Assembly (NCBI GenBank): GCA_016711295.1 | Contig: JADJTE010000007.1 | Location: 1 to 64,000, forward strand | DNA length: 64,000 nt | Origin: Sphingobacteriales bacterium | Lineage (GTDB): Bacteria; Bacteroidota; Bacteroidia; Chitinophagales; UBA2359 | Reading direction: 5' to 3' | Shown here: one piece after another, positions 42,074 through 50,310 of the stretch | Layout: every line of letters starts with the position of its first letter | How positions within the stretch are numbered: the stretch's first letter is position 1 | Notes under the pieces: generated by a model | Seen by the model: only the letters and a program-made list of their open reading frames with translations | What the model was told of the DNA's origin: nothing | Database searches by the model: none | Position numbers and translations under genes: made by a program

Positions 42074-44863
42074 TTACACTTTTAGGTCTTTGATACTGCT
42101 GCTGCGTTTCAACTGAATGGCTTCTTCTTTGGTCAATTGGTTGTGTTTGCAATCCAATGAGCGCAAGCGCGGCAGGCGGGTGGCTATGTCGTCAAAAGCA
42201 GTTGTTTTCAATTGATTATTGGAACAAATCAATTCTTCGAGGTTGCTGAGTAGGTCTATGCCGTCGAGCGAGGTAAGGCGGTTTTTGCTGCCGTTGAAGT
42301 GGGTCAGTTTGCTGAGGTGTTCCGTACCTTTGAGGTCGCTGATGGCTTGTTCGCTCACATTCAACGAGTTTAGATTGCTGAGATACTGCACGCCCGATAA
42401 GTTGGTCAGTTGAAACGACAATTTATTTTTAGCTAATTTGAAGTTGAGCTTTTGGGTGCTAAAAATTTGCTGCAATTGTTCGTCGTTGGGCACGTCGGTC
42501 ACTTCGCCTTTTCCGACCAAGACGTTAAATGCCTTTTTCCATTGCGGTTGCAGGCTTGCCCACCATTGTTTGCGCTTCATAGGCGTATCGAAATAGTCGG
42601 CAGTAATAGTAGGTCGGCTGGGAGTCGGTGCTGCGGCTGTATTGCTGTTTGTCGTAATTTCGGCAGTAGTTTCGATGGTGCTGGGTCGGTTTTCGGCAAT
42701 TGGCGTGGTATCAGGCTCTTGTGTCGTAGGCAGTGGGTCGGTTTTCGGCGCAACTTCCTCTATTATTTTAGCACTTGTTTTGGGTTTTTCGGTGCTATTT
42801 TTGTCGTTCGATTGCGGTTTGCGGCTTGTTTTAGCAGTTGTTTTAGCGGTTGTTTTGGCTTTTGTCTTGGGCTCTCCTTGGGGAGTTGGCTTATCTATCG
42901 CCGTATCGATTTGGGGATTAGCGAGTTCGGGTGTAGGAGTGGTATCGGGTATTGGGTCTTGTTGTAGTTCTTGTTGTTGTTCGGCGGCGGCAGGTGCTTC
43001 TATGGGCAATTCGGCATTTGGTTCTTTGCTTGCGGTTATTTTTTGCTTGTTTTTTTCTTTCTGGTGGCTATGTTTTGGGGCGGTATCTCGTTTTGTTCCA
43101 GCATTTGGCGGCGCAATTACGGCGACATCAGCCTCTTTATTAGCGGTTTCGCGTTGTTCGTTTACGGCGACATCAGCCTCTTTATTAGCGGCTTCTCGTT
43201 GTTCGTTATTGCCCAATTCTGCTTGTTGTTCTTTGTCGTGTTTTTTGCCTTGTTTGTTTTGCTGTTTGTTGTCCGATTTGTTTTTGGCGGGCTGTTGTTT
43301 GTCGCCTTGTTTGGCATCGCCATTTTTGTTGGCAGTATCGTTTAGGGCTTTGTCTTTGGTAACGGCTTTTTGTTGCTGGTCTTTATTGTCATTAGTAGCG
43401 GTGGTTTCTTTGCTGGTATCGTTGCCGTTGAGTGAGTTATTATGTTGCCCATTTTTGTTGTTATTTTGTTGTTGCGTGGTATTATGTAGTCCGTTTTTGC
43501 TACTGTTATTTTGTTGCTGCGTGGTATTGTCGTTAGTCGCATTTTTGTTTTGTTCCTGCTGTTGCTGCTGTACGTTTTTTTCTTGGATGTGGGCGGTGGG
43601 TTGTGTTTGTTCGTTGGTTTTGTTATTGCCTTGTTGTTGTTTTTCGTTGTTATTATTATTGCTGTTGTTGTTATTATTGCTTTGTTGTTGTTTTTCGTTA
43701 TTATTATTATTGTTCAGGCTACTTTGCAATTGGCGCAGATTTTTTTCGGCGGCGTTTCGTGCGGTATTAGCTTCTTGTATTCGTTGTTCGTATTGTTTGC
43801 GTGTTTGTTGGGCTTGCACATCTTTGTCTTTGATGAGCGTATCGCGTTCGCGCAGGGCTGTATCTTTTTCTTTGAGGGCAGCCTCTAACTGTGCTATTTT
43901 TTCGTTAAAATACTTGTTTTCGTCAATGACGGTGGGGCGTATATTTCGGGCGCAGGGACCATTTTTGTTTGTACCTACGGTAAATTCGACCTGCATGCCC
44001 TTTTGCAGCGTTACCGTAACGCTATCATCGATATATGATTTGTAGAAAAATAGTATCTCGCCCGTTTCGTCGGTTTTAATCATACCTATTGTTTTCACCT
44101 CGTCATACGACTCGACGACACCCGTCACTAAGGGTTTTCCATCGCGGCGGTTGGCACCCGAAATAATCTGTTCGGCACACACTCCTTTGTCGTTGGTGCC
44201 CGTCACAAATTCGACCTCCATACCCTCCTCGATATTTTCGAGCAGGGCAGCGCGGTGAAAATAAATGTCGGTCTCATAACCAATGAGACCCCAGCCTTCT
44301 TGTTTGTTAAAAAACTTTATCTTGCCGCGGTGGCGCGACGAAGCCGGTTGAATGGTGCGTACAAAGCGTTTGAACGTATTATACACCGTATCTTGCAACC
44401 AAATGTGCATATCCAACTCAGAAATAATGAGGTGAATATCGCCGCGCAACGGAATAACCTCGCCCATAAACAAGCGTTTGGGCGTGAAATCGCGTTCTTT
44501 CCAGCTATATTTGGCGTATTTGGGGTCGGAGTAATTATCGTTGCTGATAACGGGCGCATCGTAGGAGTTCGCCAACTCTAAAATGAAGTCGTCGGCGCGT
44601 TTGCCGCCTGTAATCTGGTAAAAATAATCTTTAAATTCTAAGAGATGTTGGTAGGTTTCGCGTTCTTCGGCGGGTAGTTTATATTGCGTATTCGCATCGA
44701 AAATGCAGTAGAATGAGCGGTTTTTTTCTTTTTTAAGGGCAATTAGCAACTCTAACAGTACATGTAGGGTAGGGCGGGTAGTATCTAACCAATAGCATAA
44801 ATTCGTACCATCGATAAAATAAGTTACTAATTCTGATTGATTTGGGTGTCTCATAACGAGCAA
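42074..44863 (-). CDS. NYN/Zc3h12a-like RNase + two cold-shock domains + Q/N-rich region + leucine-rich repeats
   Basis: One intact 929-residue frame. Residues 11-165 resemble an NYN/Zc3h12a (PIN-like) endoribonuclease, with acidic residues in FIDGTN (D18), IFDANT (D56), KRADDF (D91/D92) and ISNDN (D109). Residues 178-235 are a cold-shock RNA-binding domain (KIKFFNKQEGWGLI and DIYFHRAAL). A second, diverged one spans about 246-308. A coiled coil (about 315-380) follows, then Q/N-rich and K/Q-rich low complexity (about 384-620) with runs of N and Q, including a 45-bp internal duplication (43117-43206). A Pro/Thr-rich stretch leads to leucine-rich repeats (about 790-925), preceded by WWASLQPQWKKAF. 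There is no signal peptide, so it is cytoplasmic. Domain functions are inferred from family knowledge. The start could also be the ATG three codons in. Confidence 0.85.
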   Translation of the reverse strand: MLVMRHPNQSELVTYFIDGTNLCYWLDTTRPTLHVLLELLIALKKEKNRSFYCIFDANTQYKLPAEERETYQHLLEFKDYFYQITGGKRADDFILELANSYDAPVISNDNYSDPKYAKYSWKERDFTPKRLFMGEVIPLRGDIHLIISELDMHIWLQDTVYNTFKRFVRTIQPASSRHRGKIKFFNKQEGWGLIGYETDIYFHRAALLENIEEGMEVEFVTGTNDKGVCAEQIISGANRRDGKPLVTGVVESYDEVKTIGMIKTDETGEILFFYKSYIDDSVTVTLQKGMQVEFTVGTNKNGPCARNIRPTVIDENKYFNEKIAQLEAALKEKDTALRERDTLIKDKDVQAQQTRKQYEQRIQEANTARNAAEKNLRQLQSSLNNNNNNEKQQQSNNNNNSNNNNNEKQQQGNNKTNEQTQPTAHIQEKNVQQQQQEQNKNATNDNTTQQQNNSSKNGLHNTTQQQNNNKNGQHNNSLNGNDTSKETTATNDNKDQQQKAVTKDKALNDTANKNGDAKQGDKQQPAKNKSDNKQQNKQGKKHDKEQQAELGNNEQREAANKEADVAVNEQRETANKEADVAVIAPPNAGTKRDTAPKHSHQKEKNKQKITASKEPNAELPIEAPAAAEQQQELQQDPIPDTTPTPELANPQIDTAIDKPTPQGEPKTKAKTTAKTTAKTSRKPQSNDKNSTEKPKTSAKIIEEVAPKTDPLPTTQEPDTTPIAENRPSTIETTAEITTNSNTAAAPTPSRPTITADYFDTPMKRKQWWASLQPQWKKAFNVLVGKGEVTDVPNDEQLQQIFSTQKLNFKLAKNKLSFQLTNLSGVQYLSNLNSLNVSEQAISDLKGTEHLSKLTHFNGSKNRLTSLDGIDLLSNLEELICSNNQLKTTAFDDIATRLPRLRSLDCKHNQLTKEEAIQLKRSSSIKDLKV

Positions 44864-45424
44864 TTCATGTTTTTTTTAGATAAATAATAAATGGGTAGCA
44901 ATCTCCCTTGCCATCGTATCAGTATGGCAACCCAGCATATTGTGGCTATACAAGCCATCATATAATGCGTCAGTAAATTGGTGAGCAATGGCTTAGATGT
45001 CAAAGAACTTGTGTAGTATTAAGCGTATATGTAGCAAGTAGCAATTGATGCAAGCACAACAAACACGCGGCACACGGCGCAAAGTTAAGGCAAAAATAGA
45101 GCCTTTCAAAACATTGCGCCAATAAATGTTCAAATGGTGGTGTTTTGCCGCGTCTATTGCTGCCTATTTGCCTTGTCGAAAGGGTATGGGATTGAAATCA
45201 TTAGACCAAATTACCTTTTTTTCAACATTTTATTTTTTGAATAGCACATGGTCAAGTTTCTTTACTGTATATTTGCAGCGATAATGTTGAAAACGTGTTG
45301 ATGTTTCAAAAATCTTATTACATTTTTTGAACCTTTTGGGAAAGTAGGGCTTTTTTTATCGGTCGGGAACTTTTAAGGCAATTTTATTGTTATGCGAGAA
45401 AAGTTTTTTTTGTAAAATTTTTTC
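44864..45424. other. 560-bp gene-free, AT-rich spacer
   Basis: Upstream of the RNase/cold-shock gene and up to repeat copy 7. I see no open frame with protein-like composition and no clear promoter. Confidence 0.4.
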
Positions 45425-45540
45425 TAACTATTTAGCCTTGTAGAAACAGCCACGAGAATAGCTATTTCCAATCGAATATGCAATGATTTCGGGCATCATT
45501 AGATAGATATAATCCAAAACGTCATACCCTAAATAGCTAC
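45425..45540 (+). repeat. MITE-like intergenic element, copy 7 (long-form variant)
   Basis: A 116-bp copy ending CTAAATAGCTAC, carrying the extra ACAGCCACGAGAATAGC segment of the long form. A further eroded piece (AGAATAGCTATTTTTACTCG) lies at 45904-45960, between the next two genes. These two pieces bracket the small gene upstream of the DGR. Confidence 0.75.
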
Positions 45541-45577
45541 CATTTTTTTTAATCAATAAAAACAAAACATTATTATA

Positions 45578-45883
45578 ATGCCACAAACCGACCTCATCAT
45601 CACCCAAGCCCACAAAGAAGGCTTGATGGAATTGGAAGCGATCATTAAAAATGGTCAAAAACTACAATTCTTGGCTACATTTGGCACCTTTGCTGTGGTT
45701 TTCTCTTCGGGTTTCTCCATCGGAACGGTCATTGCTATTTACGACACCGATTGGCAGAAAGTGGGTGCTGCCGCCAAAGCAATTAACACCATAACCCGAT
45801 ACAAGTGCCAAGAACATTGTGTTTTCATGTACTTGCAAACCAACGACCCTTTTTGGGACGAAATGGCTAAAAAATTCGACTAA
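45578..45883 (+). CDS. Hypothetical 101-aa protein upstream of the DGR target
   Basis: I do not recognise a family. The protein is soluble. A hydrophobic beta-like centre (FLATFGTFAVVFSSGFSIG) is followed by an alpha/beta-looking region ending FWDEMAKKFD, with two Cys (KCQEHC). It lies 128 bp before the DGR variable protein on the same strand and could belong to the same locus. Eroded repeat pieces flank it on both sides, so it may have arrived separately. Confidence 0.6.
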   Translation: MPQTDLIITQAHKEGLMELEAIIKNGQKLQFLATFGTFAVVFSSGFSIGTVIAIYDTDWQKVGAAAKAINTITRYKCQEHCVFMYLQTNDPFWDEMAKKFD

Positions 45884-46011
45884 CCCTTTTTTCTATCCCC
45901 GAAGAGAATAGCTATTTTTACTCGAATAGGCAACGCAGCCAAGCAAACATACCCCAAACCCCAAAAAAACAAACATTTTTCATCACGCTAACAAAACATA
46001 CAAACTTCACC

Positions 46012-48097
46012 ATGGACATTAAAAACAACATCGAGGCTTTGTGTTTCGAAACAACTTTTATTACCCGTGTACCCGTATTAGACTATAATAACGGTAAATC
46101 TATCCATGACTTAGGCATATTTCCAAGTAAATTGGATGATGAAAATCTGCCCCACTCTATGCGGCAATATAGCTATCTACCGCTATTTGTGCCAGGGGGC
46201 AAAGAGGGTAAATTCGATATCACTTCGTACCCTAAGTTAGGTGCGCCTAACGAAAAAATAGTAGAGATAAAAATAATTTTAGAGACAGATAGGTTCAGAA
46301 ACGCTGCCTGTGAAGCAATCAAAAAACGCTTCAATACCGAGGAGGGCATAGACGCGCTTACAATCGAGAACATCAAGGTCCGCCCTTTATACAATGTTGA
46401 AGTGATTGAGTTTAGTGTTCAAGGCGATACGAACTTTATGGCATTGCAAGCACCCGCTCACGGCATCAATCGTTATTCTTCGACCGACAGAAATAGCGAA
46501 ATCAGTGTCAGGCTCATCGCCAAAAGCGAAGACGCGGTAAAAGAACTGCTCGAAAATGCCCACCAAATTCGCATTACTTTCAGATTTGACATGCACAACA
46601 TAGCAACCGATACCAACAGCCTAACTATAAAGGTGTCTGAGTTTACCGATACGGAAAATTTCAGAGACCTAAAAGGCAAAGCCGAAGGGAAGTTTGTCGA
46701 ACGCGGCAACGTGGGAAAACTAATCAGCTCGCTTGCGTCCAGCATAAAAGTGACGGAAAACATAGAGAAAGCCGATGCTAATACTGCTGCCCACCAACTC
46801 ACTGAAAAAATGATGGACCGCCTCCACGCGAAAGCAGACGAATTTGCTGAAAAAGCCTATCAATTTTGCGAGGAAAAGGGATACAGCGAAAAAGACATCC
46901 TACCCGACGTAGTAACGGGCGAAATATCCGAAAGCAAAGACCAATGGAAAACCAGAACGAGTACTGAGCGTTCAGAAAAAGGGGGTCTTTTGGCAGGATT
47001 ATTCGGCGTTGTAAGAGGCGTACTCGGAATAAAATCCGAAAAGTCTGAAAAATACGAATCGCCTGGAAAGTCTGAAAAATCCGAAAAATCCGAACAACCC
47101 GAACATTCTTCCTCTTCCAAAACGGAAAATGAAAGGGAAAACCTACAAGAGCGCAAACACGAATGGGTAGGCGAGAAATATAACCCCAAACACTTGGTAT
47201 TGCTCACCGACGTACTCACAGCCTTTGAACAAAACCACGACCTCAATTTCGTCACCAACTACCGCACCAAAACTTCTGCCACCTTCGATACGACCATCTC
47301 CTTTGCCGACTTTGACTATACACCCAAACCCGAACCCAAACCCGAACCCAAGCCCCAACCAAAATTGCCGAAAACAATGACGGAAAATTGTGGCGATAAA
47401 AACCTCGGACTGGAACTCGTGCTTGTAGAGGGCGGCAAATTTCAGATGGGCGGGCAAGACAACGAAGTTCGGGAGAACGAAAAACCCGTGCATGAAGTAG
47501 AGCTATCTACCTTCTATATGAGCAAATACCCCATAACACAAAAACAGTGGAAAGCAATTAAGGGCGACAATCCCAGCCGTTTCAGTGGGCGCGACAACCA
47601 CGCCGTAGAACAGATTGATTGGAACGATGCCAACGGTTTTTGTGACCAGCTGAACAGAAATTTGGGCTACGATTCTGAATGCACCCACCGGCAAATTTCG
47701 CCTGCCCACCGAAGCCGAGTGGGAATATGCCGCACGAGGCGGACGACACAGCCAAAACCACAAATACGCAGGTGGCGGTGGTCTAAGTGACGTGGCATGG
47801 TATGGCAATAGCAACGGCAGTACGCACCCCGTAGGAGAAAAACGCGGCAACGAATTGGGCATACATGACTTGAGCGGCAATGTATGGGAGTGGTGCAGCG
47901 ACGAATATTGCAATTATAGTTACGCCCCCCAAACAAACCCCACTGGACCACCCCCCCCATCTATAGGGGGCGCCAAGGTACTTCGGGGCGGTGCTTGGTA
48001 CTACGATGCGCTCTGCTGCCGCGTTGCTTTTCGCGACAACAACACGCCCGCTTATCGGTACAACCATTTCGGCTTCCGCGTTGTTTTCGTCCCATAG
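46012..48097 (+). CDS. DGR variable protein: unknown N-terminal domain + FGE/SUMF1-type (C-type-lectin-fold) domain (one extra C)
   Basis: This is the target of the retroelement, about 694 residues after removing one C from the run at 47684-47686. Residues 1-300 form an unrecognised mixed alpha/beta region without signal peptide. Next is a disordered Ser/Glu/Lys linker (KSEKSEKSEQPEHSSSS), a short helical segment, and a KPEPKPEPKPQPK hinge. From residue about 462 is a formylglycine-generating-enzyme-type domain: VEGGKFQMGG, PVHEVELSTFYMSKYPIT, RLPTEAEWEYAARGG, LSGNVWEWCSDEY, LRGGAW, and FRVVFVP at the end. This fold is the usual DGR display scaffold, and the variable region occupies its last 38 codons. 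Being cytosolic, it likely binds an internal ligand; what it signals to is unknown. Confidence 0.85.
47984..48097 (+). repeat. DGR variable region (VR)
   Basis: 114 bp at the 3' end of the target gene, matching the template at 49747-49859. The first 15 bases and the last 29 bases up to the TAG stop are identical to the template. The middle differs at ten positions where the template has A, plus three non-A changes and one gap. The identical 3' end is where the initiation-of-mutagenic-homology site should lie. Confidence 0.92.
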
Positions 48098-48149
48098 TTT
48101 AGCGGTCATCTATACCTATTATTGTTGAGCAAGAGAGTCGAAGTTTGGT

Positions 48150-48207
48150 ATTTGGTGTGGGGGTGTGGTGGCGTAGCGGAGCCGCCCGCCACACCCCTAC
48201 ACCAAAT
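48150..48207 (+). other. Inverted repeat just downstream of the variable region
   Basis: About 21 paired bases: ATTTGGTGTGGGGGTGTGG faces its near-perfect complement ending at 48207, with a 13-16 base loop. It begins 52 bp after the VR end. In the Bordetella phage DGR a hairpin or cruciform after the VR is needed for target recognition, so this is a candidate equivalent, although its stem is longer and it lies further away. Confidence 0.5.
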
Positions 48208-48265
48208 ATCCAAGCGAGTTTATAAACCTGCCGCCGTAGGCGGCCAAAATTTTTTCAAAAAAAAC

Positions 48266-48742
48266 ATGTTACAAATAAGGACATTTGTTATTCCTATCAG
48301 TGATGCTGGCGAATCAGCCGAGGAGATGAATCGCTTTTTGCGCAGTCACAAGGTAATGGAGATATCCCATCAATTGGTCAACAACGAACACGGTGCTATG
48401 TGGTGTTTTTGTGTGAAGTATATCGAGTCGGTTGTATTTTCGCCTGCTGCTCATTTTTCAGGCAATAAAATTGATTACAAACAGGCATTGTCGCCCGAAG
48501 TATTTCAAATATTTTCTCGTTTGCGCGAATTGCGCAAAGTAATAGCCTTCGAAGAGAATATTCCTGCTTATGCTGTTTTTACAGATGAAGAATTGGCAAG
48601 TTTAGCCAAACTCCCCGAGATTACGGTCCAAAGCATGCGCAGCGTCAAAGGGGTAGGAGATAAGAAAGTAGAACGTTTTGCCGAAAAAATAATCACTGGT
48701 TTGCAAGAAAAAGAAAAGCAACAGCATGAAAAGAGTGGGTAA
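48266..48742 (+). CDS. DGR accessory protein with HRDC domain
   Basis: The start at 48266 (MLQIRTFVIPISDAGESAEE) gives 158 residues. The N-terminal half has the pattern EEMNRFLRSHKVMEISHQLV and WCFCVKYI. Residues about 78-150 form an HRDC nucleic-acid-binding domain (LSPEVFQIFSRLRELRKVIA, IPAYAVFTDEELASLA, VKGVGDKKVERFAEKII). HRDC proteins are a known accessory class in DGRs, in place of Avd. The gene overlaps the reverse transcriptase start by 17 bp, which implies translational coupling. An upstream in-frame extension from 48122 is open but covers the hairpin and is unlikely to be translated. Confidence 0.85.
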   Translation: MLQIRTFVIPISDAGESAEEMNRFLRSHKVMEISHQLVNNEHGAMWCFCVKYIESVVFSPAAHFSGNKIDYKQALSPEVFQIFSRLRELRKVIAFEENIPAYAVFTDEELASLAKLPEITVQSMRSVKGVGDKKVERFAEKIITGLQEKEKQQHEKSG

Positions 48743-49859
48743 TTTGATAGAAAAAATAGCTGATATAGATAATCTTCGTTTGGCATTTTGGAAAGCCAAA
48801 CGTGGGAAGTCTGATAGCTCCTCAGTTGTCCAATTCCAAGCGCATTGGAACGAACAACTTTTGGTACTACGCGAGCAGCTATTGTTGGGCAAAGTGGTGG
48901 TGGGCAGGTATCATTATTTTGTAATTTATGACCCTAAAAAACGCAAGATATGCGCGGCTGATTTTGGCGAAAGGGTGTTGCACAATGCGCTTATGAATAT
49001 TTGTCACGATGTTTTTGAGCGAGTGCAAATATACGATAGTTATGCTAGCCGACAGGGTAAAGGCACATACGCTGCTTTGAGACGTGCACTGGTTTTTACC
49101 AAAAAATACCGTTGGTTTCTAAAATTGGATGTCCGAAAATATTTTGAGAGCATACCACATATTATTCTAAAACAACAATTAAATAGATTGTTCAAGGACA
49201 AAAAGCTACTAAGCATATTTGACCAAATTATAGATAGTTACACGAGCATTGATTGTGCCACTGGATTGCCCATTGGCAATTTGACCAGCCAATATTTTGC
49301 CAACCACTACTTGGCAGTTGCCGACCACTATGCCCAAGAGCAGTTAGGCTGTTTCGGATATGTTCGTTATATGGACGATATGGTACTTTGGCACAACGAC
49401 AAAGAAAAACTGTTGCAAATAGGTCGCTTATTTGATTATTTTGTAAAAGATAAGTTAGGTTTAACCTTAAAGCCTTTTTGTTTGCACAACTGCCAGCAGG
49501 GATTGCCTTTTTTAGGGTATATTTTATATCCAAATAAAACAATATTAGGCGCAAGAAGTCGCATTCGGTTTATTAGAAACCTAAAAACGTATAAAAATAA
49601 ACTACAGAAAGGCGAATGGACACAAGGCGACTACCAACGCCACGTTTTGCCATTGCTTGCATTTGCCGAGTGGGCAGATATAACGAGGTTTTCGCAAAAA
49701 AATCATAGAAAAATATACAAAACAAGGATAATTGCCGTAGGACGGACGGGGCGGTGCTTGGAACAACGACGGTTCTACTGCCGCGTTGCTTATCGCAACA
49801 ACAACACGCCCGATAATCGGAACAACAATATCGGCTTCCGCGTTGTTTTCGTCCCATAG
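48726..49859 (+). CDS. DGR reverse transcriptase
   Basis: The enzyme makes mutagenised cDNA from the template RNA and so diversifies the target gene. The frame is 377 codons, of which about 325 look like RT. Motifs include the first catalytic Asp in LDVRKYF (134-140), the DGR-specific IGNLTSQ (183-189, in place of QGxxxSP), the active site YMDD (215-218) in a GYVRYMDDMVL context, and GLPFLGYILYPN in the thumb-proximal region. Beyond about residue 328 (after ADITRFSQKN) the frame runs into the template region and ends at its TAG. A run of seven A at about 49695 could hide an earlier true stop. It is co-transcribed with the HRDC gene. Confidence 0.93.
   Translation: MKRVGNLIEKIADIDNLRLAFWKAKRGKSDSSSVVQFQAHWNEQLLVLREQLLLGKVVVGRYHYFVIYDPKKRKICAADFGERVLHNALMNICHDVFERVQIYDSYASRQGKGTYAALRRALVFTKKYRWFLKLDVRKYFESIPHIILKQQLNRLFKDKKLLSIFDQIIDSYTSIDCATGLPIGNLTSQYFANHYLAVADHYAQEQLGCFGYVRYMDDMVLWHNDKEKLLQIGRLFDYFVKDKLGLTLKPFCLHNCQQGLPFLGYILYPNKTILGARSRIRFIRNLKTYKNKLQKGEWTQGDYQRHVLPLLAFAEWADITRFSQKNHRKIYKTRIIAVGRTGRCLEQRRFYCRVAYRNNNTPDNRNNNIGFRVVFVP
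49747..49859 (+). repeat. DGR template region (TR)
   Basis: 113 bp matching the VR. It is rich in AAC codons when read in the VR frame (AACAACGAC, GCAACAACAACACG, GGAACAACAATATCGG), the usual design for diversification of surface residues. It overlaps the end of the RT frame. In the VR reading frame the template is one base short near 49770-49773, either a sequence error or real divergence. Confidence 0.9.
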
Positions 49860-50037
49860 CTCAACAATAGTAGGTTGGATGACCTTTGCTGAACAGGCAC
49901 TTATCCAAATCGTCATCGGGCGATAAACAGTTCTTTCCACCCCGTTGGTTTAGTAGCCACCCGCGAAAGTCGAACGGGGTTTCATAAAAAAAACAATATT
50001 TCACCCTCCCCCTCTAACCCTCTAAAAATTTACCACC

Positions 50038-50271
50038 ATGATAAAACTTATTGACTGGATTGGCAGATATACGATAATTCGAGATATTACTATCTGGCTC
50101 TTAGACAAAAGCGCACAATTAGCAGATGCCGAGCAAGCACGCCTTAAACGAGAGATAGACCGACTCATGGCAGCTGGCTTTACTCGAAAAAAAGCAGAGG
50201 CTACCGTTTTGTGGGAAAATAACCTAATTAGCACCGAGGGCTATATGCTTATTTTGTCCATAGAAAAATAA
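50038..50271 (+). CDS. Small hypothetical helical protein (77 aa) after the DGR
   Basis: Not recognised. The start ATG at 50038 gives a protein of mostly amphipathic helices (LADAEQARLKREIDRLMAAG, FTRKKAEATVLWENN). It lies 178 bp past the template. Whether it belongs to the retroelement or is unrelated cannot be told from the sequence. Confidence 0.55.
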   Translation: MIKLIDWIGRYTIIRDITIWLLDKSAQLADAEQARLKREIDRLMAAGFTRKKAEATVLWENNLISTEGYMLILSIEK

Positions 50272-50310
50272 CGGAAACGGATAAACCCATTCCCCAAATA
50301 GCTCCCCCTT

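Noticed and set aside
42642..44045. Long plus-strand open frame of 467 codons opposite the RNase/cold-shock gene
   Set aside because: It is the antisense shadow of the Q/N-rich tract. Its Leu/Cys/Ser-rich translation is not protein-like, and the minus strand has recognisable domains throughout.
48122..48265. Upstream extension of the HRDC protein
   Set aside because: It covers the inverted repeat and its translation is Trp/Gly/Pro-rich without homology. The ATG at 48266 precedes the conserved part.
48726..49859. RT as a group II intron or retron enzyme
   Set aside because: The IGNLTSQ motif, an adjacent HRDC gene and the template/variable pair identify a DGR. No intron RNA or maturase domain is seen.
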